DNA of 64,000 nucleotides from positions 1,054,001 to 1,118,000 of the forward strand of contig NZ_CP014307.1 of assembly GCF_001557535.2 (NCBI RefSeq). Reading direction: 5' to 3'. The DNA comes from Burkholderia sp. PAMC 26561. GTDB lineage: Bacteria; Pseudomonadota; Gammaproteobacteria; Burkholderiales; Burkholderiaceae. Below the pieces are notes generated by a model that saw only the letters and a program-made list of their open reading frames with translations, was not told where the DNA came from and did not search any database. Shown one piece after another: positions 54,570 to 63,709 of the stretch; positions within the stretch are counted from its first letter, which is position 1; each line of letters opens with the position of its first letter. Made by a program: the position numbers and the translations under genes.

Positions 54570-55645
54570 CCGCCCTTGAAGATCGCAAAACAGTGATCCG
54601 TTTGATCGGCGAGGCCACCTCGGCCGGGGCTCGGCAAGCACCTGCGTGTAGCATACTGGGATTGAGCGAGCGTACTGTGCAACGTTGGCTGTGCGGTGAA
54701 CCTGACTCGCTCGATGGGCGCTCGACGCGACACTATGAACCGTCCCATAAGCTTTCTGCTGATGAACGCGCGGAACTGCTGGCCGTGGCGAACTCTGCCG
54801 AATTCGGGCATCTGCCGCCCAGTCAAATCGTTCCCCGGCTGGCCGATCAGCAACGCTACATTGCCTCGGAATCAACCTTCTACCGCGTCCTGCGAGACGA
54901 GAACCAACTCGCTCACCGGCGCAGCGAGCGGGCGCCCCGCTCGTGCCGCAAGCCACGCGCTGTCATGGCCGATGCGCCGAACCAGCTTTACAGCTGGGAT
55001 ATCACTTACCTGCCTTCAGCGATTCGCGGGCAGTACTTTTATCTCTATCTATTTATGGACGTGTTCAGCCGCATGATCGTCGGCTGGCAGGTCTATGCCG
55101 AGGAGAGCGGTGCCCAGGCAAGCGAGGTCCTCAAGGATCTCTGCGCGCGTGAGGCGATACAGCCAGATCAAGTCATTCTGCATTCCGACAATGGTGGCCC
55201 GATGAAGGGCGCCACGATGCTGGCTACCTTGCAGTCCCTGGGCGTCATGCCGTCATTGAGTCGCCCGGGAGTCAGCAACGACAATCCTTATTCAGAATCG
55301 CTGTTCAAAACGCTGAAATACCGTCCGGCCTATCCGCTCAAACCGTTCGACACATTATGCGCCGCGCGCGATTGGGTCACCGAACTGGTGCGCTGGTACA
55401 ACCATGAGCATCGCCACAGCGCGATTCGCTTCGTCACGCCAGCCCAGCGTCACCGAAATCTCGACCAAGACATCTTGAATCGTCGTGCAACCCTCTACGA
55501 GAGCGCTCGACAAAATAATCCGCTGCGATGGAAAAGCCAAACGCGCAACTGGCAACGCATTCATGTGGTCCATCTCAATCCGGATCGCGACGACAAAATC
55601 AGCGCCGTTTCGCAACCCCGTAACCAGGAGCTAAAAGCAGCTTAA
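54566..55645 (+). CDS. IS3-like transposase OrfB (DDE integrase domain)
   Basis: This 359-residue protein has an HTH-type N-terminus (LIGEATSAGARQAPACSILGLSERTVQRWLCG) and an rve integrase core. DDE residues are seen in SWDITYLPS (Asp), VILHSDNGGPMKGATM (Asp) and VSNDNPYSESLFKTLKYRP (Glu). The gene is intact and nothing suggests inactivation, so this IS may still be mobile. Confidence 0.88.
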   Translation: MTALEDRKTVIRLIGEATSAGARQAPACSILGLSERTVQRWLCGEPDSLDGRSTRHYEPSHKLSADERAELLAVANSAEFGHLPPSQIVPRLADQQRYIASESTFYRVLRDENQLAHRRSERAPRSCRKPRAVMADAPNQLYSWDITYLPSAIRGQYFYLYLFMDVFSRMIVGWQVYAEESGAQASEVLKDLCAREAIQPDQVILHSDNGGPMKGATMLATLQSLGVMPSLSRPGVSNDNPYSESLFKTLKYRPAYPLKPFDTLCAARDWVTELVRWYNHEHRHSAIRFVTPAQRHRNLDQDILNRRATLYESARQNNPLRWKSQTRNWQRIHVVHLNPDRDDKISAVSQPRNQELKAA

Positions 55646-55685
55646 ATCTCATGCGTCGAGGCGACAACTAGCTTGAAAACTTCCG

Positions 55686-55788
55686 CTGCTCGTACCTCGA
55701 GGGTTTGCGATCTCACCATCCGCTCAAGCTCGATGCGTTGTTTGCTGCTCAATTCGATCGGTCTCGCCGTCTTTATGACTCGCTTCAT
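55686..55788 (-). pseudogene. IS630 transposase, 5' part
   Basis: The ATG at 55788 begins MKRVIKTARPIELSSKQ and runs to TLEVRA, where the IS3-like insertion cuts it. The next codons lie at 54000 and below; 103 bases here plus 995 there make a whole number of codons. Remaining part of the interrupted gene described at 53006-54000. Confidence 0.82.
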
Positions 55789-55855
55789 CGTCGGTATAAA
55801 GAGCATGGCAATGGCAAGACCCGATGGTTCCGTTAATTCAGAAGCACTACACTAG

Positions 55856-56080
55856 TTAGCCCGCCCGCGCTTGGGTCACCAACTTCTCCATGCGGTTGCA
55901 CATCATTCGAATGGAAGATCGCGGCTCACCTTCGTAACTATTTCCGCGGGACAGTAATGGTTCCCACAGCTTAGGCCGTGGCATCGAGTCACCCGCGGCA
56001 TGCGTCGCCCGACGCAGTGCGTGCAGCGAGTCGTTCTTGTGCTCATCTCGCATGCGGTTAGGGAAGGCTCGCGCGGTCAT
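55856..56080 (-). CDS. Small hypothetical protein coupled to the dehydratase gene
   Basis: A 74-codon frame starts at an ATG that overlaps the upstream dehydratase stop (ATGA), which suggests it is translated. The product is hydrophilic and basic (MTARAFPNRMRDEHKND..., ending MEKLVTQARAG) with no signal, membrane or recognised domain. Its stop codon lies immediately beside the IS630 target duplication, so the element inserted just after this gene or may have clipped a longer one. Function unknown. Confidence 0.4.
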   Translation of the reverse strand: MTARAFPNRMRDEHKNDSLHALRRATHAAGDSMPRPKLWEPLLSRGNSYEGEPRSSIRMMCNRMEKLVTQARAG

Positions 56081-57240
56081 TGCGCGGATCCGCTGACGCT
56101 GTCGCACAGGAACGGGGCGAGCACGGCTCGGTTTAGTTCGGCGCCAAGACCTGCGCCCTCGGGCAGCGCCAGGTAGCCATCTTTTACCTTTAGCTCCGGT
56201 GCATCGACGATCGTGTCAATGGCGCCGTCGTGAAGTCGGAAATAAGGGTAAAGCTCAAGCATGGAGACATTCGGCAGATTAACCCCTATATGAAGCGCGA
56301 CCTGGGTTGCAAGCGCACTTCCACAAACGTGTGGAGCAACACGCATCCCGAATGCTTCGGCCATTGCAGCAATCTTTTTCGTCTCCATTATTCCGCCGGT
56401 GTTGCACGGATCGGGCTGGACGATGTCGACTGCTCGCGCTTCGATTAGCGCACGCATCTGATGACGGCCGTAGTTGCGCTCGCCCGCAGCCAACGGAATC
56501 GACGTGCGTGCGGCGACCCACGCCATTGCTTCGGCGTCGGATGGATCAGTGGGTTCTTCGACGAAGAGAATATCGTAAGGCTCGAAGCGGCTGCAAAGTC
56601 GCGCGGCTTCTGCCGCGGTGAGCCCGCCACTCAGATCCAGCATCAGATCGACGTGCGGCCCGATCGCGTCGCGCACCGCCTTGACGCGCGCCACTGCCAG
56701 GTCAGCCTGTTCGCGCGTGATCGCCCGTTGGCTCACATGTCGCATGTTAGCTCCGACCATCTGGCCGAGCGGATAGAACTTGAGCGCGGTGTAGCCGTCG
56801 TTAAGTGGACGTTCAGTGGCCCGGGCGAATTCATCGGGCGTCTGAGCAGATTCGTACCAACCATTTGCATAGCAGCGAACGCGGTCGTTGACCGCACCAC
56901 CCAGCATCTCGTAGACCGGAAGACCGCAGGCGCGGCCTTTGATGTCCCATAAGGCCTGCTCGATTGCACTCAACGCGGCGAACACGATCGTGCCACCACC
57001 TTTGCCCCAGAAGGTGTGGTCATAGACGTGCGTGGAAAACGCTTCGATGCGAGCGGGATCGCGACCAATCAGATCAGCGGCGAGGTCCTTTAACATGCCG
57101 GCGGCGGCTGTCGCGCCACGACCGTATGCGACGCCCGCTTCGCCGATGCCGCGCACCCCTTCGTCGGTTACTACTTCAACAAGGATGGGATGCAGTTTGC
57201 CGCTTTGGGCCAGATAGATGTCAACTTGCGTGATTTTCAT
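56077..57240 (-). CDS. Enolase-superfamily dehydratase (mandelate racemase/galactonate dehydratase type)
   Basis: This 387-residue enzyme has the capping N-terminal domain and a barrel. GYTALKFYPLG supplies the Lys region (about residue 150), and metal ligands are in DLMLDLSGGL, FVEEPTDP and LAAGERNYGRHQ. The general base is the late His in RVAPHVCGSALATQ. This matches the sugar-acid dehydratase group (GalD/RspA-like) rather than muconate cycloisomerases. It should remove water from an acid sugar; the exact substrate is not readable. The 3' end is coupled to a small gene and an SDR gene lies upstream on the same strand. Confidence 0.87.
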   Translation of the reverse strand: MKITQVDIYLAQSGKLHPILVEVVTDEGVRGIGEAGVAYGRGATAAAGMLKDLAADLIGRDPARIEAFSTHVYDHTFWGKGGGTIVFAALSAIEQALWDIKGRACGLPVYEMLGGAVNDRVRCYANGWYESAQTPDEFARATERPLNDGYTALKFYPLGQMVGANMRHVSQRAITREQADLAVARVKAVRDAIGPHVDLMLDLSGGLTAAEAARLCSRFEPYDILFVEEPTDPSDAEAMAWVAARTSIPLAAGERNYGRHQMRALIEARAVDIVQPDPCNTGGIMETKKIAAMAEAFGMRVAPHVCGSALATQVALHIGVNLPNVSMLELYPYFRLHDGAIDTIVDAPELKVKDGYLALPEGAGLGAELNRAVLAPFLCDSVSGSAQ

Positions 57241-57332
57241 GGGGGATCGGAGGGGATTTTATATCGTCGATTTAACAGAGTGGGCGTTTCACCATCGAAC
57301 TACATTACTGCGTAGGGCACGGGGCTGGCCGC

Positions 57333-58178
57333 CTAGACTATCCCGCGATTCAAGCCGCCATCGGCTAGAAGCAACTGGCCCGTGACGTAGGACGAGGCGG
57401 GACACACCAGAAAAGCGATGGTCTCTGCTATTTCCTCGAGTTTCCCCGTGCGCCCCATTGGAATTGTATGTGGCAATTGCATATCAGAATTGAGTACAGC
57501 GTTCTCCAGCAGTCCGGGAAGCACGCAGTTCATGCGTGTGCCCGACGCAGCGTATCGGTCGGAGTAAAGACGCGTGAAACCATGAAGGGCTGAACGCACA
57601 GGACCGAGCAGGTACCGGAGCCTTGGCTCGGAGGCCTCCATGACCGATATCGCGACGATTGCGCCGCCTCCCGACGCCAGTAGGTGGGGCGTTGCAAAGT
57701 TAGCGGTGCTTACCGTTCCAAGAACCAGCAAGTCGAGGGCTTCGTGCCAGGCCTCGCGGGTAATTGCAAACAAGTTAAGTTTGAATTCAGGATCGAAAGC
57801 GAAGCCTGCCGTGCAAATCGACAAAGCCGTAGTGATCTCAAGATTGTTCAGTATGGACGCGTAGCGGCCGGTGCTAATTACTACCGCGTCCAGCCGACCA
57901 TATTGGGCAGTTATGCCTTCGACGAAGCTCTTCACATCGCTCTCTTCTGTCAGTGAGCCTTCGAAACTCCATGCACCGAGCTCGGCAGCAAGATTCTGGC
58001 AGCCGGAGCGCGACATCAACGCCAGTCGATAGCCGCGGTGGGCAAGCAAGCGTGCCGTCGCTGCTCCAATGCCGCGGCTCGTTCCTGTGACCATGGCAAC
58101 TGGAAGCTCCGCGCGGTCCGACACGCTTGCCATCACAATTGCTCTACGATCGGTGTCTCCGGCCACATTAATCTCCAT
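57333..58178 (-). CDS. SDR-family protein lacking the usual catalytic motif
   Basis: This 281-residue Rossmann protein has the cofactor motif MVTGTSRGIGAATARLLA near residue 28 and the C-terminal ASSYVTGQLLLADGGLNRG block. At the position of YxxxK it reads RYLLGPVRSALHGF, where alignment with YSASKAALHGF puts Leu and Arg in place of the catalytic Tyr and Lys. It may therefore have altered activity or act as a non-catalytic partner. The start is uncertain; an ATG at 58130 (MASVSD) is the alternative. It is 92 bases upstream of the dehydratase. Confidence 0.8.
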   Translation of the reverse strand: MEINVAGDTDRRAIVMASVSDRAELPVAMVTGTSRGIGAATARLLAHRGYRLALMSRSGCQNLAAELGAWSFEGSLTEESDVKSFVEGITAQYGRLDAVVISTGRYASILNNLEITTALSICTAGFAFDPEFKLNLFAITREAWHEALDLLVLGTVSTANFATPHLLASGGGAIVAISVMEASEPRLRYLLGPVRSALHGFTRLYSDRYAASGTRMNCVLPGLLENAVLNSDMQLPHTIPMGRTGKLEEIAETIAFLVCPASSYVTGQLLLADGGLNRGIV

Positions 58179-58277
58179 AAAGATTGAGTTACGTGAGCCG
58201 GCACAATAATCGCCGTCAACGGTTCGGTGAAGTTCAAGGAATTTCTAACTGCGCGGACCAGATGCTCGTCATGTTGC

Positions 58278-58913
58278 CTATGCTGCCGGGCCATCCAGGA
58301 GGCCGTAGCCGGAAGCAGGCGCAAACAATCCACCGCGCTGGACTTCGAGCGCGCGTCCGATTTGAAAAGCCAGGGGGTCGGCGTAGCGACGAACAACAAT
58401 CTGAACAGCGGTGGGGAGGCCCTCGACATCTCCCATAGGTATGCTCAGGGAAGCGAGGTCCATCAGATTAACGAGACGGGTAAAAAGACCAAACGGCGCG
58501 GCTGCGTCGTGCGCTCCTTCTATGGGCTTTGCCGTAATCGGCGAGGAGGGAAGCAGTATGGCATCCGCACCTGCGAAGTAGTGATAGATCTCCGTTTGCA
58601 ACAGCCGCCGCTGCGCGTCGTAGCTGAGGTAGTCCTTGATGTTCATCGTTTTGCCGCGCGACATCCGCTTCGCAATTTCCGCGTTGACGAGACTGTTCTC
58701 CATATCGACAAGAGGGCCGTAACGGTCCCAAGCCTCCACGGTCGTGATGTTGGCACCGAGGCTCGCATATGTTTCGAGCGAGCGAGGTAGTGGCTTCTGC
58801 TCGAGGACCGCGCCCATCGCTTCGAGATCAGCGATCGTCGTCCTGAATCGCTCTAGGATCCCGGGTTCTGCGATTTTGAGGTCATCCATGGTCGGATAGC
58901 GCCGCTCGGGCAT
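58278..58913 (-). pseudogene. Amidase, C-terminal fragment
   Basis: These 211 codons match the second half of the amidase signature family (GADAILLPSSPITAKPIEGAHD..., SIPMGDVEGLPTAVQIVVRRYADPLAFQIGRALE). The N-terminal half, with the Ser-cisSer-Lys triad and GGSSGGS motif, is absent, and an in-frame stop lies just upstream. It abuts a truncated LysR gene facing the other way, so a deletion or inversion joined the two. It cannot be active. Confidence 0.78.
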
Positions 58914-58916
58914 GCG

Positions 58917-59324
58917 CTAGCTAGACGCGAAACCATCACCCCGGCGTTGCTGGCGCAAGAACAAGTCATAGCGCTGGGGCCCGACAGTTTGCTGAGAACC
59001 AAGATTGATCAGGTGTTTGTATCCGCCGGTCTAGCCGTGCGTTCATCGATTGAAACGACCATGTCAGCGCATGCAGCGGCGCTGGTGTCGCAGGGACTGG
59101 GGATCGCATTGATCGATCCGTTCACCGCGCTATTTTTCCGCAGCGCGGATCTTGTGATCAAGCCGTTCTTGCCTGCGGTCCCTTATGATTTTGTGATGGT
59201 GACGCCGGAACACACCGGACAGTCTCATCTCGCGCAAGATTTTGCACGACTTGTCGCAAAACATGTCAGTCTGGTAGCGGACAAAGTTCGAGCTTTATAT
59301 ACCCAGTGCCGTTCGCCTAAGTAG
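58917..59324 (+). pseudogene. LysR-family regulator, C-terminal fragment
   Basis: The open frame holds only the end of a LysR effector domain (ITPALLAQEQVIALGPDSLLRTKIDQVFVSAG, then SAHAAALVSQGLGIALIDPFTALFF). The DNA-binding helix and first lobe are missing. It abuts the amidase fragment, and their shared junction near 58,914 marks the breakpoint. Not functional. Confidence 0.72.
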
Positions 59325-59992
59325 CCGGCTAAGGTAGCGGTAGCGGGTTGGTCCATAGATCGGACATAAAGCGGGGGCGGATTTTGTCGCCGCAAATGAG
59401 TGCGGCGAACTGTAATTGCTATGAAGAGGAATACTAATGTTATCCGGTCGTAGAATTGATCATCATCGGACGGACGGTTGCTGCGAGCACACCTCGCTGC
59501 ATGGGTCGCTTGATCGCGGACTGGACTTTCCATGTCAACAGTGATGTTGGCTCTTCGCTTGTTGGAAGGCAATCCGGTGAGGTGATTACGCGCAGTGTCT
59601 CATGCGACCTTGCGACAACCGTCCGTACGCACACCTCGACACGCATCTATGTCGGTCGACATTTGCGAAAGCGTGGCTGACATCGGAGGAGGGCAACGGT
59701 GTGTGATTCGCTCTTTTAAGGGATTCGCCAATTAGGGGCATCGCCGGACAGTATTTTTATAGAGCCTCTTTCTTTTACCGCGCATTTTGTCGCTGCGCTC
59801 CCTCCCATCGATAAATAATTGTCACGAGGACGGAGCTAAATTTTCGGGGGGGCGACCTGTCTATTGCCTGGAAATCCAACGTATGTTTGATTGCCAAAGT
59901 CGATCCGCTGCCTAGCCACACAAATAGTCCTTTGAGCCAGTGTCCGCTAGTAATTAACGGACAAGTTGACATCATCGACAAAAGGAGCTCTC

Positions 59993-60169
59993 GTGTCCAC
60001 GCACGTTGTGGACCACATCCATGGAATCGATTGTAGCCAGTGCAAGGGGTTCTCGGTGCATGTATGGCCGCGGCCGCACGACTTAAAAAAGACACCGGTA
60101 CGTTGCAAGACTAACGCCCCAGGCAGAGCAGGGCGCTTCAGCCGTCGTCCTTCGACGCGGTTCCGTTAG
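59993..60169 (+). CDS. Possible 58-residue protein
   Basis: A GTG preceded by AAGGAG at 6 bases opens a 58-codon frame. The N-terminal part, STHVVDHIHGIDCSQCKGFSVHV, has a CxxC pair near His residues that could bind metal, while the C-terminal part is Arg-rich and looks like random GC-rich coding. It may be the truncated start of a longer gene. No family recognised. Confidence 0.28.
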   Translation: MSTHVVDHIHGIDCSQCKGFSVHVWPRPHDLKKTPVRCKTNAPGRAGRFSRRPSTRFR

Positions 60170-60264
60170 CCCAAAAGCCTCGTGCATCAAGGAGGCGGCG
60201 GTCTGTGTCGAATTCTCCGGGCTGCTATGCGTGGCCGACAAGTTCAACTTACGCGGAAAAATGT

Positions 60265-60278
60265 GTCAACGCGTTGAC
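60265..60278. promoter_or_regulatory. Perfect 14-bp palindrome, operator-like
   Basis: GTCAACGCGTTGAC is a perfect palindrome with a central CG, a form seen in LacI-family operators. It overlaps a TTGAC that could be a -35 box (60274). It lies about 500 bases before the porin gene; which gene it controls is unclear. Confidence 0.4.
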
Positions 60279-60771
60279 TATTATGTATTTTACGTTAATT
60301 TTGGCCGATGGCAAAGTCGCCTCAGTTCCGCAGCGGTGTGCATTTATCATCGCTTTGCAGATGGAAAGTTGGCAGATGGATCCGGCCCAGAACGTCTAAT
60401 TTAAATCTTAAAAATAATGGAGTACTTATGGATTGGCGAATTTTCTTTGCTTCTTCTGTCCTTGCTCCTATTCGTGACGCCTGCGCGGTGAGTCGTCCCT
60501 CGTTTTGTCTGCAAGCGACGTAGACATGCTTCGGTTTGAAAACTATCAGACCGTAGTCGAACCTGCAAATACCCGTTCAACTTTCCTAGCAGGCTGCGTT
60601 GTAGGGTGGTCGCAAAGATCATATTTTAAAACTTCAGCTTCAGCTTCAGCTGCAGCCCTAGTTGACTTTCGCTAACTTCAAAAAACGAGAGGTCCATAAA
60701 AGTTTGTAGGTAGTAACCCGTGTACCAGGCCCTGTTGAATATATTTAATACACCTAAATTTTTAAACGACC

Positions 60772-61878
60772 ATGAAAAAACTTTTGGTTTCGACCTTATT
60801 GATCGGGATGGTATTGGAGGCGCATGCGCAAAGCAGCGTAACTTTATACGGTCGACTAGATGCAGCGCTGGAGTACATGAGCGGCGTGCCTACCAACCCC
60901 AACTCTGCAGGTGTCGCTCAAGGTAGCACTAGTCGGTTCCGAGCCGTAGATGGAAACTGGCAAGGCAGCTTTTGGGGTATGAAAGGCTCGGAAGATTTGG
61001 GAGGGGGCAACAAAGTACTCTTCCAGTTGGAGAGTGGTTTCAGCCTCATGAGTGGTAAAGGATCGAGTGAAGGTATTTTCAATCGCTATGCACAAGTAGG
61101 TGTTTCTAACGACACATACGGCACATTCATGATGGGCCGGCAATTTTTTATTGCGAATGATGTCTGGGACTTCGACCCCTTCGGGCAATCTAACTGGTCG
61201 TCTGCAACGTTAGTGCGGGGGCGCAATTGGCCCTTTTCCAGCAACAATGTTTCCTATCAATCTCCGAAATTTTTGGGGTTTGATTTCGCCGGACAGTACT
61301 CGTTCTCAAATGCTACGAGCTTCAATGGCAATGGCACGACAGCACAAGGGCGTGAAGCGGGTGCGCACATAACCTACACGTCAGCGTTGTTTCAGGCACG
61401 TGCTATGTACGACGAAATTCGCAGCGCCGCCAATGGCGAGTTCACCGATCCATTCACCGCATCGCGCGAATACACGGCGATGGCAAACCTGTTCCTTGGA
61501 CAGTTCAAGATCCAAGGTGCTTACCAAGCGATTCGTACGTCAGGCGGAACGGCCACGGCAGGTGTGGCGCCCACATCGCTCGACCATGAATGGGGGGGCG
61601 TGACATGGCAGGCAACGCCTGCAGCCGCGCTTATCGCGGCTGTTTATCACGTGAATGCGAACAAGGGTGCGGGTAACGCGACAATGTACACAGTTGGTGG
61701 CTCTTACAATTTGTCAAAACGTACCATGCTGAATATGCAGCTTGCGACGACACGTAACAGCAAGACCGCAAACTTTGCACTAAATGCGAACGACGCAGGC
61801 ACTGCAGTTAGTACTGACAATCCGCTGCCGGGGCATGCCCAATCGGGTGTTTACGCCGGAATTCAACACTTGTTCTGA
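60772..61878 (+). CDS. General porin (second copy, OpcP/Omp32-like)
   Basis: This 368-residue porin has a signal peptide (cleavage after EAHAQ, about residue 20). The conserved start SSVTLYGRLDAALEYMSG follows, then WGMKGSEDLGGGNKVLFQLESGF and a loop-3 region, and it ends in Phe (GVYAGIQHLF). It is clearly distinct from the porin at 51160 in its loops, so it probably has a different selectivity rather than being a recent duplicate. A hairpin terminator follows at 61948. Confidence 0.92.
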   Translation: MKKLLVSTLLIGMVLEAHAQSSVTLYGRLDAALEYMSGVPTNPNSAGVAQGSTSRFRAVDGNWQGSFWGMKGSEDLGGGNKVLFQLESGFSLMSGKGSSEGIFNRYAQVGVSNDTYGTFMMGRQFFIANDVWDFDPFGQSNWSSATLVRGRNWPFSSNNVSYQSPKFLGFDFAGQYSFSNATSFNGNGTTAQGREAGAHITYTSALFQARAMYDEIRSAANGEFTDPFTASREYTAMANLFLGQFKIQGAYQAIRTSGGTATAGVAPTSLDHEWGGVTWQATPAAALIAAVYHVNANKGAGNATMYTVGGSYNLSKRTMLNMQLATTRNSKTANFALNANDAGTAVSTDNPLPGHAQSGVYAGIQHLF

Positions 61879-62533
61879 CCGGTACCACGGGCCGCTAAAG
61901 CAATACTAAGTAGTTGATGAGATCAGCACCGCTCCCAGAGGTGGTCAAGGCGCGCGCTTGGTGAGAAGCGCCTCTTTTTCGAAAAGCGGGCTTCCGGAAG
62001 AGGTTTGGCGTGATTGATATGGAGCGGTTACGAAACGTGCTTGTTGGTGCACCGTTTGTACGACTGAACGGGAGTGATTGTCTGTATGTTCATTTCAAGG
62101 AAATTATCTAAGGCAGCAAACTGTGAACCGATCCCAGGCCCTCTTCTAGGAGGCCCGCACGCGACTCCCGATGATGTTGTTGGGCGCGCATGGAACTCGC
62201 CTAATTTCTGCATGTTCTTGAGGCAGATGATGCAGAGGTAGGCTAACGACTGATTGAATGGAAAGCGGTGTGAATTTGCTAGAGGCGAAGTTTTGCTGCG
62301 TGGGCGAATACTTTTCGCTCGATCGAAGAAGTGATCGATTTCATATGGAATTTCGCGCGAACTTACTTGCGGCGACCGAGCGTAGCAACGTTTTGCCACC
62401 CTCGCGGTACGTACCGCGGACGCCCGATCGCCGCGCGTTCCGCAGGGCGGCAGGATGTTGTACCAAGCAGCTGGCTTGGTGCGCTCCAGAAGATAAACTT
62501 GCGAATTCTCAATAGCGATAGAAAAGGGGAAAC
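61879..62533. other. Gene-free stretch between porin and BON gene
   Basis: No supported gene. It includes the porin terminator and sequence without clear coding signal; a minus-strand frame near 62,030-62,400 includes LAYLCIICLKNMQKLGEFHA, which might be a decayed transposase end but is too short to assign. Confidence 0.45.
61948..61979 (+). terminator. Porin terminator
   Basis: AGGCGC (61948-61953) pairs with GCGCCT (61968-61973), followed by CTTTTT, about 70 bases after the porin stop. Confidence 0.65.
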
Positions 62534-62899
62534 ATGAAAGCAGTCGATATGTTGAAGGCGCTGGGCGTCGTTGTGTGCGTCGCCGTGGCGTCGAGCGCGT
62601 ATGCGCAGTCGAGCGATGCTGCGGCTACGGGCGGTACAACGTCAACCTCAAAGGCCCGGTCCACGTCCACCAAGAAGACCGACCGTAAGCTCGGTCTCGA
62701 TGTTCGCCGCGCGCTAGGCAAGGCGAACGGGATCGACATCTCGAACATCTTCGTTCGCTCCCGTGGCGGCGCTGTCACGCTGACGGGCTCGGTGCCCGAC
62801 GGCGACCAGATCCAAAAGGCGGGCGATATCGCGAAGAGTGTGGCCGGTGTGACGTCGGTGTCGAACAAAATCGCGCTGTCGCCGCAGGGCGGGTCGTAA
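62534..62899 (+). CDS. BON-domain periplasmic protein
   Basis: This 121-residue protein has a signal peptide (ending SSAYAQ, residue 25), a short Ser/Thr/Lys linker and one BON domain (KLGLDVRRALGKANGIDISNIFVRSRGGAVTLTGSVPDGDQIQKAGDIAKSVAGVTSVSNKI, residues 55-116). BON domains bind membranes or envelope components and often appear in osmotic-stress proteins such as OsmY; two copies are usual there, one here. AGGGGAA precedes the ATG. Confidence 0.88.
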   Translation: MKAVDMLKALGVVVCVAVASSAYAQSSDAAATGGTTSTSKARSTSTKKTDRKLGLDVRRALGKANGIDISNIFVRSRGGAVTLTGSVPDGDQIQKAGDIAKSVAGVTSVSNKIALSPQGGS

Positions 62900-63709
62900 G
62901 TGATCGACTAGCCACCGGTCCGGCTTACGGCGCACCTTGTGCGGGGAGCCTGGACCGTTGCACCGACGGGTTCCTGCGTTCGCGCGGGGACCACTTTCTA
63001 TTGGGCTCGGGGTTCGGGTGCCGGCGCCGGTGCGGCCGCTGCCGCTTTGACGATGATTGGCCTGGACGCGAGCGGCAGGCTGCTGACGGCGTCGCCGGGA
63101 ACAAGCGAGCTGCGCGGCACCGCCTCAAATAGTGGCTGACGAGTTCGAAGAAGCGGCCTTAAAACGTGCCGAGTGAGACGGTTTTGGCTCGAGACCTTCT
63201 GCATCGAGTCGTTGTACGAACGGATCGTAACGAGCCAGGCACGCTCGCGGACGTGTCATTCTGCTTGAGCGTGGAGCTGTCCCTCACCGGGTTCGCCTAC
63301 GCAACGCTCGTATGCGCCGCGTTTTCGTCTGGCATACAGACTTCGGGGACCGACACCACGAGTGCGAGTCCGGCGACGGCTGGAGTTTCTTAGTGTCGTC
63401 GATCACGTCGGCCTAGGACAGCATCGTCATGTAGCACTGGCTGCAGAGCCCCTCCGTCACGTCGAGTTCAAGGCTGAAAGACCGTTGGAGAGAGGATCGC
63501 AGAGCACCGCTGATCTCTCTACTCTTCGGGGCGAGCGCTGACATTTTCACGACGACGTAGATCGGGTCGTTGTTGACAGGCTCGGCCCATAAGGAGCGTA
63601 CGACGCGAGGGTGCAGCGGAGGCGACTAATGCTGCTGAGCAGCACCAACATTCTGGAATGAACGCAGAGCTCCTGAGCGGCCGCGGGGGCGAAAAGTTCT
63701 GAGCAATAG
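62900..63709. other. Gene-free stretch at the island's far side
   Basis: About 800 bases without a supported gene. Short GC-rich frames (for example 62,939-63,139, with an Ala/Gly-rich run) lack ribosome sites and homology. It is likely non-coding or decayed. Confidence 0.45.

Larger units (their letters stand above)
54007..55685 (+). mobile_element. IS3-like insertion sequence nested in IS630
   Basis: The 1,679-bp insertion is flanked by a 6-bp direct repeat CTGCTC (54001-54006 and 55686-55691). Near its ends are inverted copies TAGTTGTCGCCTC (54021-54033) and GAGGCGACAACTA (55658-55670), 14-15 bases inside. It carries two overlapping genes of IS3 layout. Removing it with one CTGCTC copy exactly restores the host transposase frame. 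Confidence 0.82.
53009..55852 (-). mobile_element. IS630-family element interrupted by an IS3-like element
   Basis: Perfect inverted ends GTGTAGTGCTTC (from 53009) and GAAGCACTACAC (to 55852) are each flanked by TA (53007-53008 and 55853-55854), the target duplication made by IS630 elements. Removing the nested element leaves 1,159 bp, normal for the family. The single transposase gene is on the minus strand and is split in two. Confidence 0.88.
59325..60771. other. Long stretch with almost no genes
   Basis: Nearly 1.4 kb shows no convincing long gene. It holds one possible short frame with a good ribosome site (59993), a perfect palindrome (60265) and, before the porin, a run of CTTCAG repeats near 60,637. 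It is AT-rich compared with the backbone and looks like decayed island DNA plus porin regulatory DNA. Confidence 0.5.

Noticed and set aside
60630..60660. CTTCAG hexamer repeats before the second porin
   Set aside because: Only three imperfect copies, not a recognised element.
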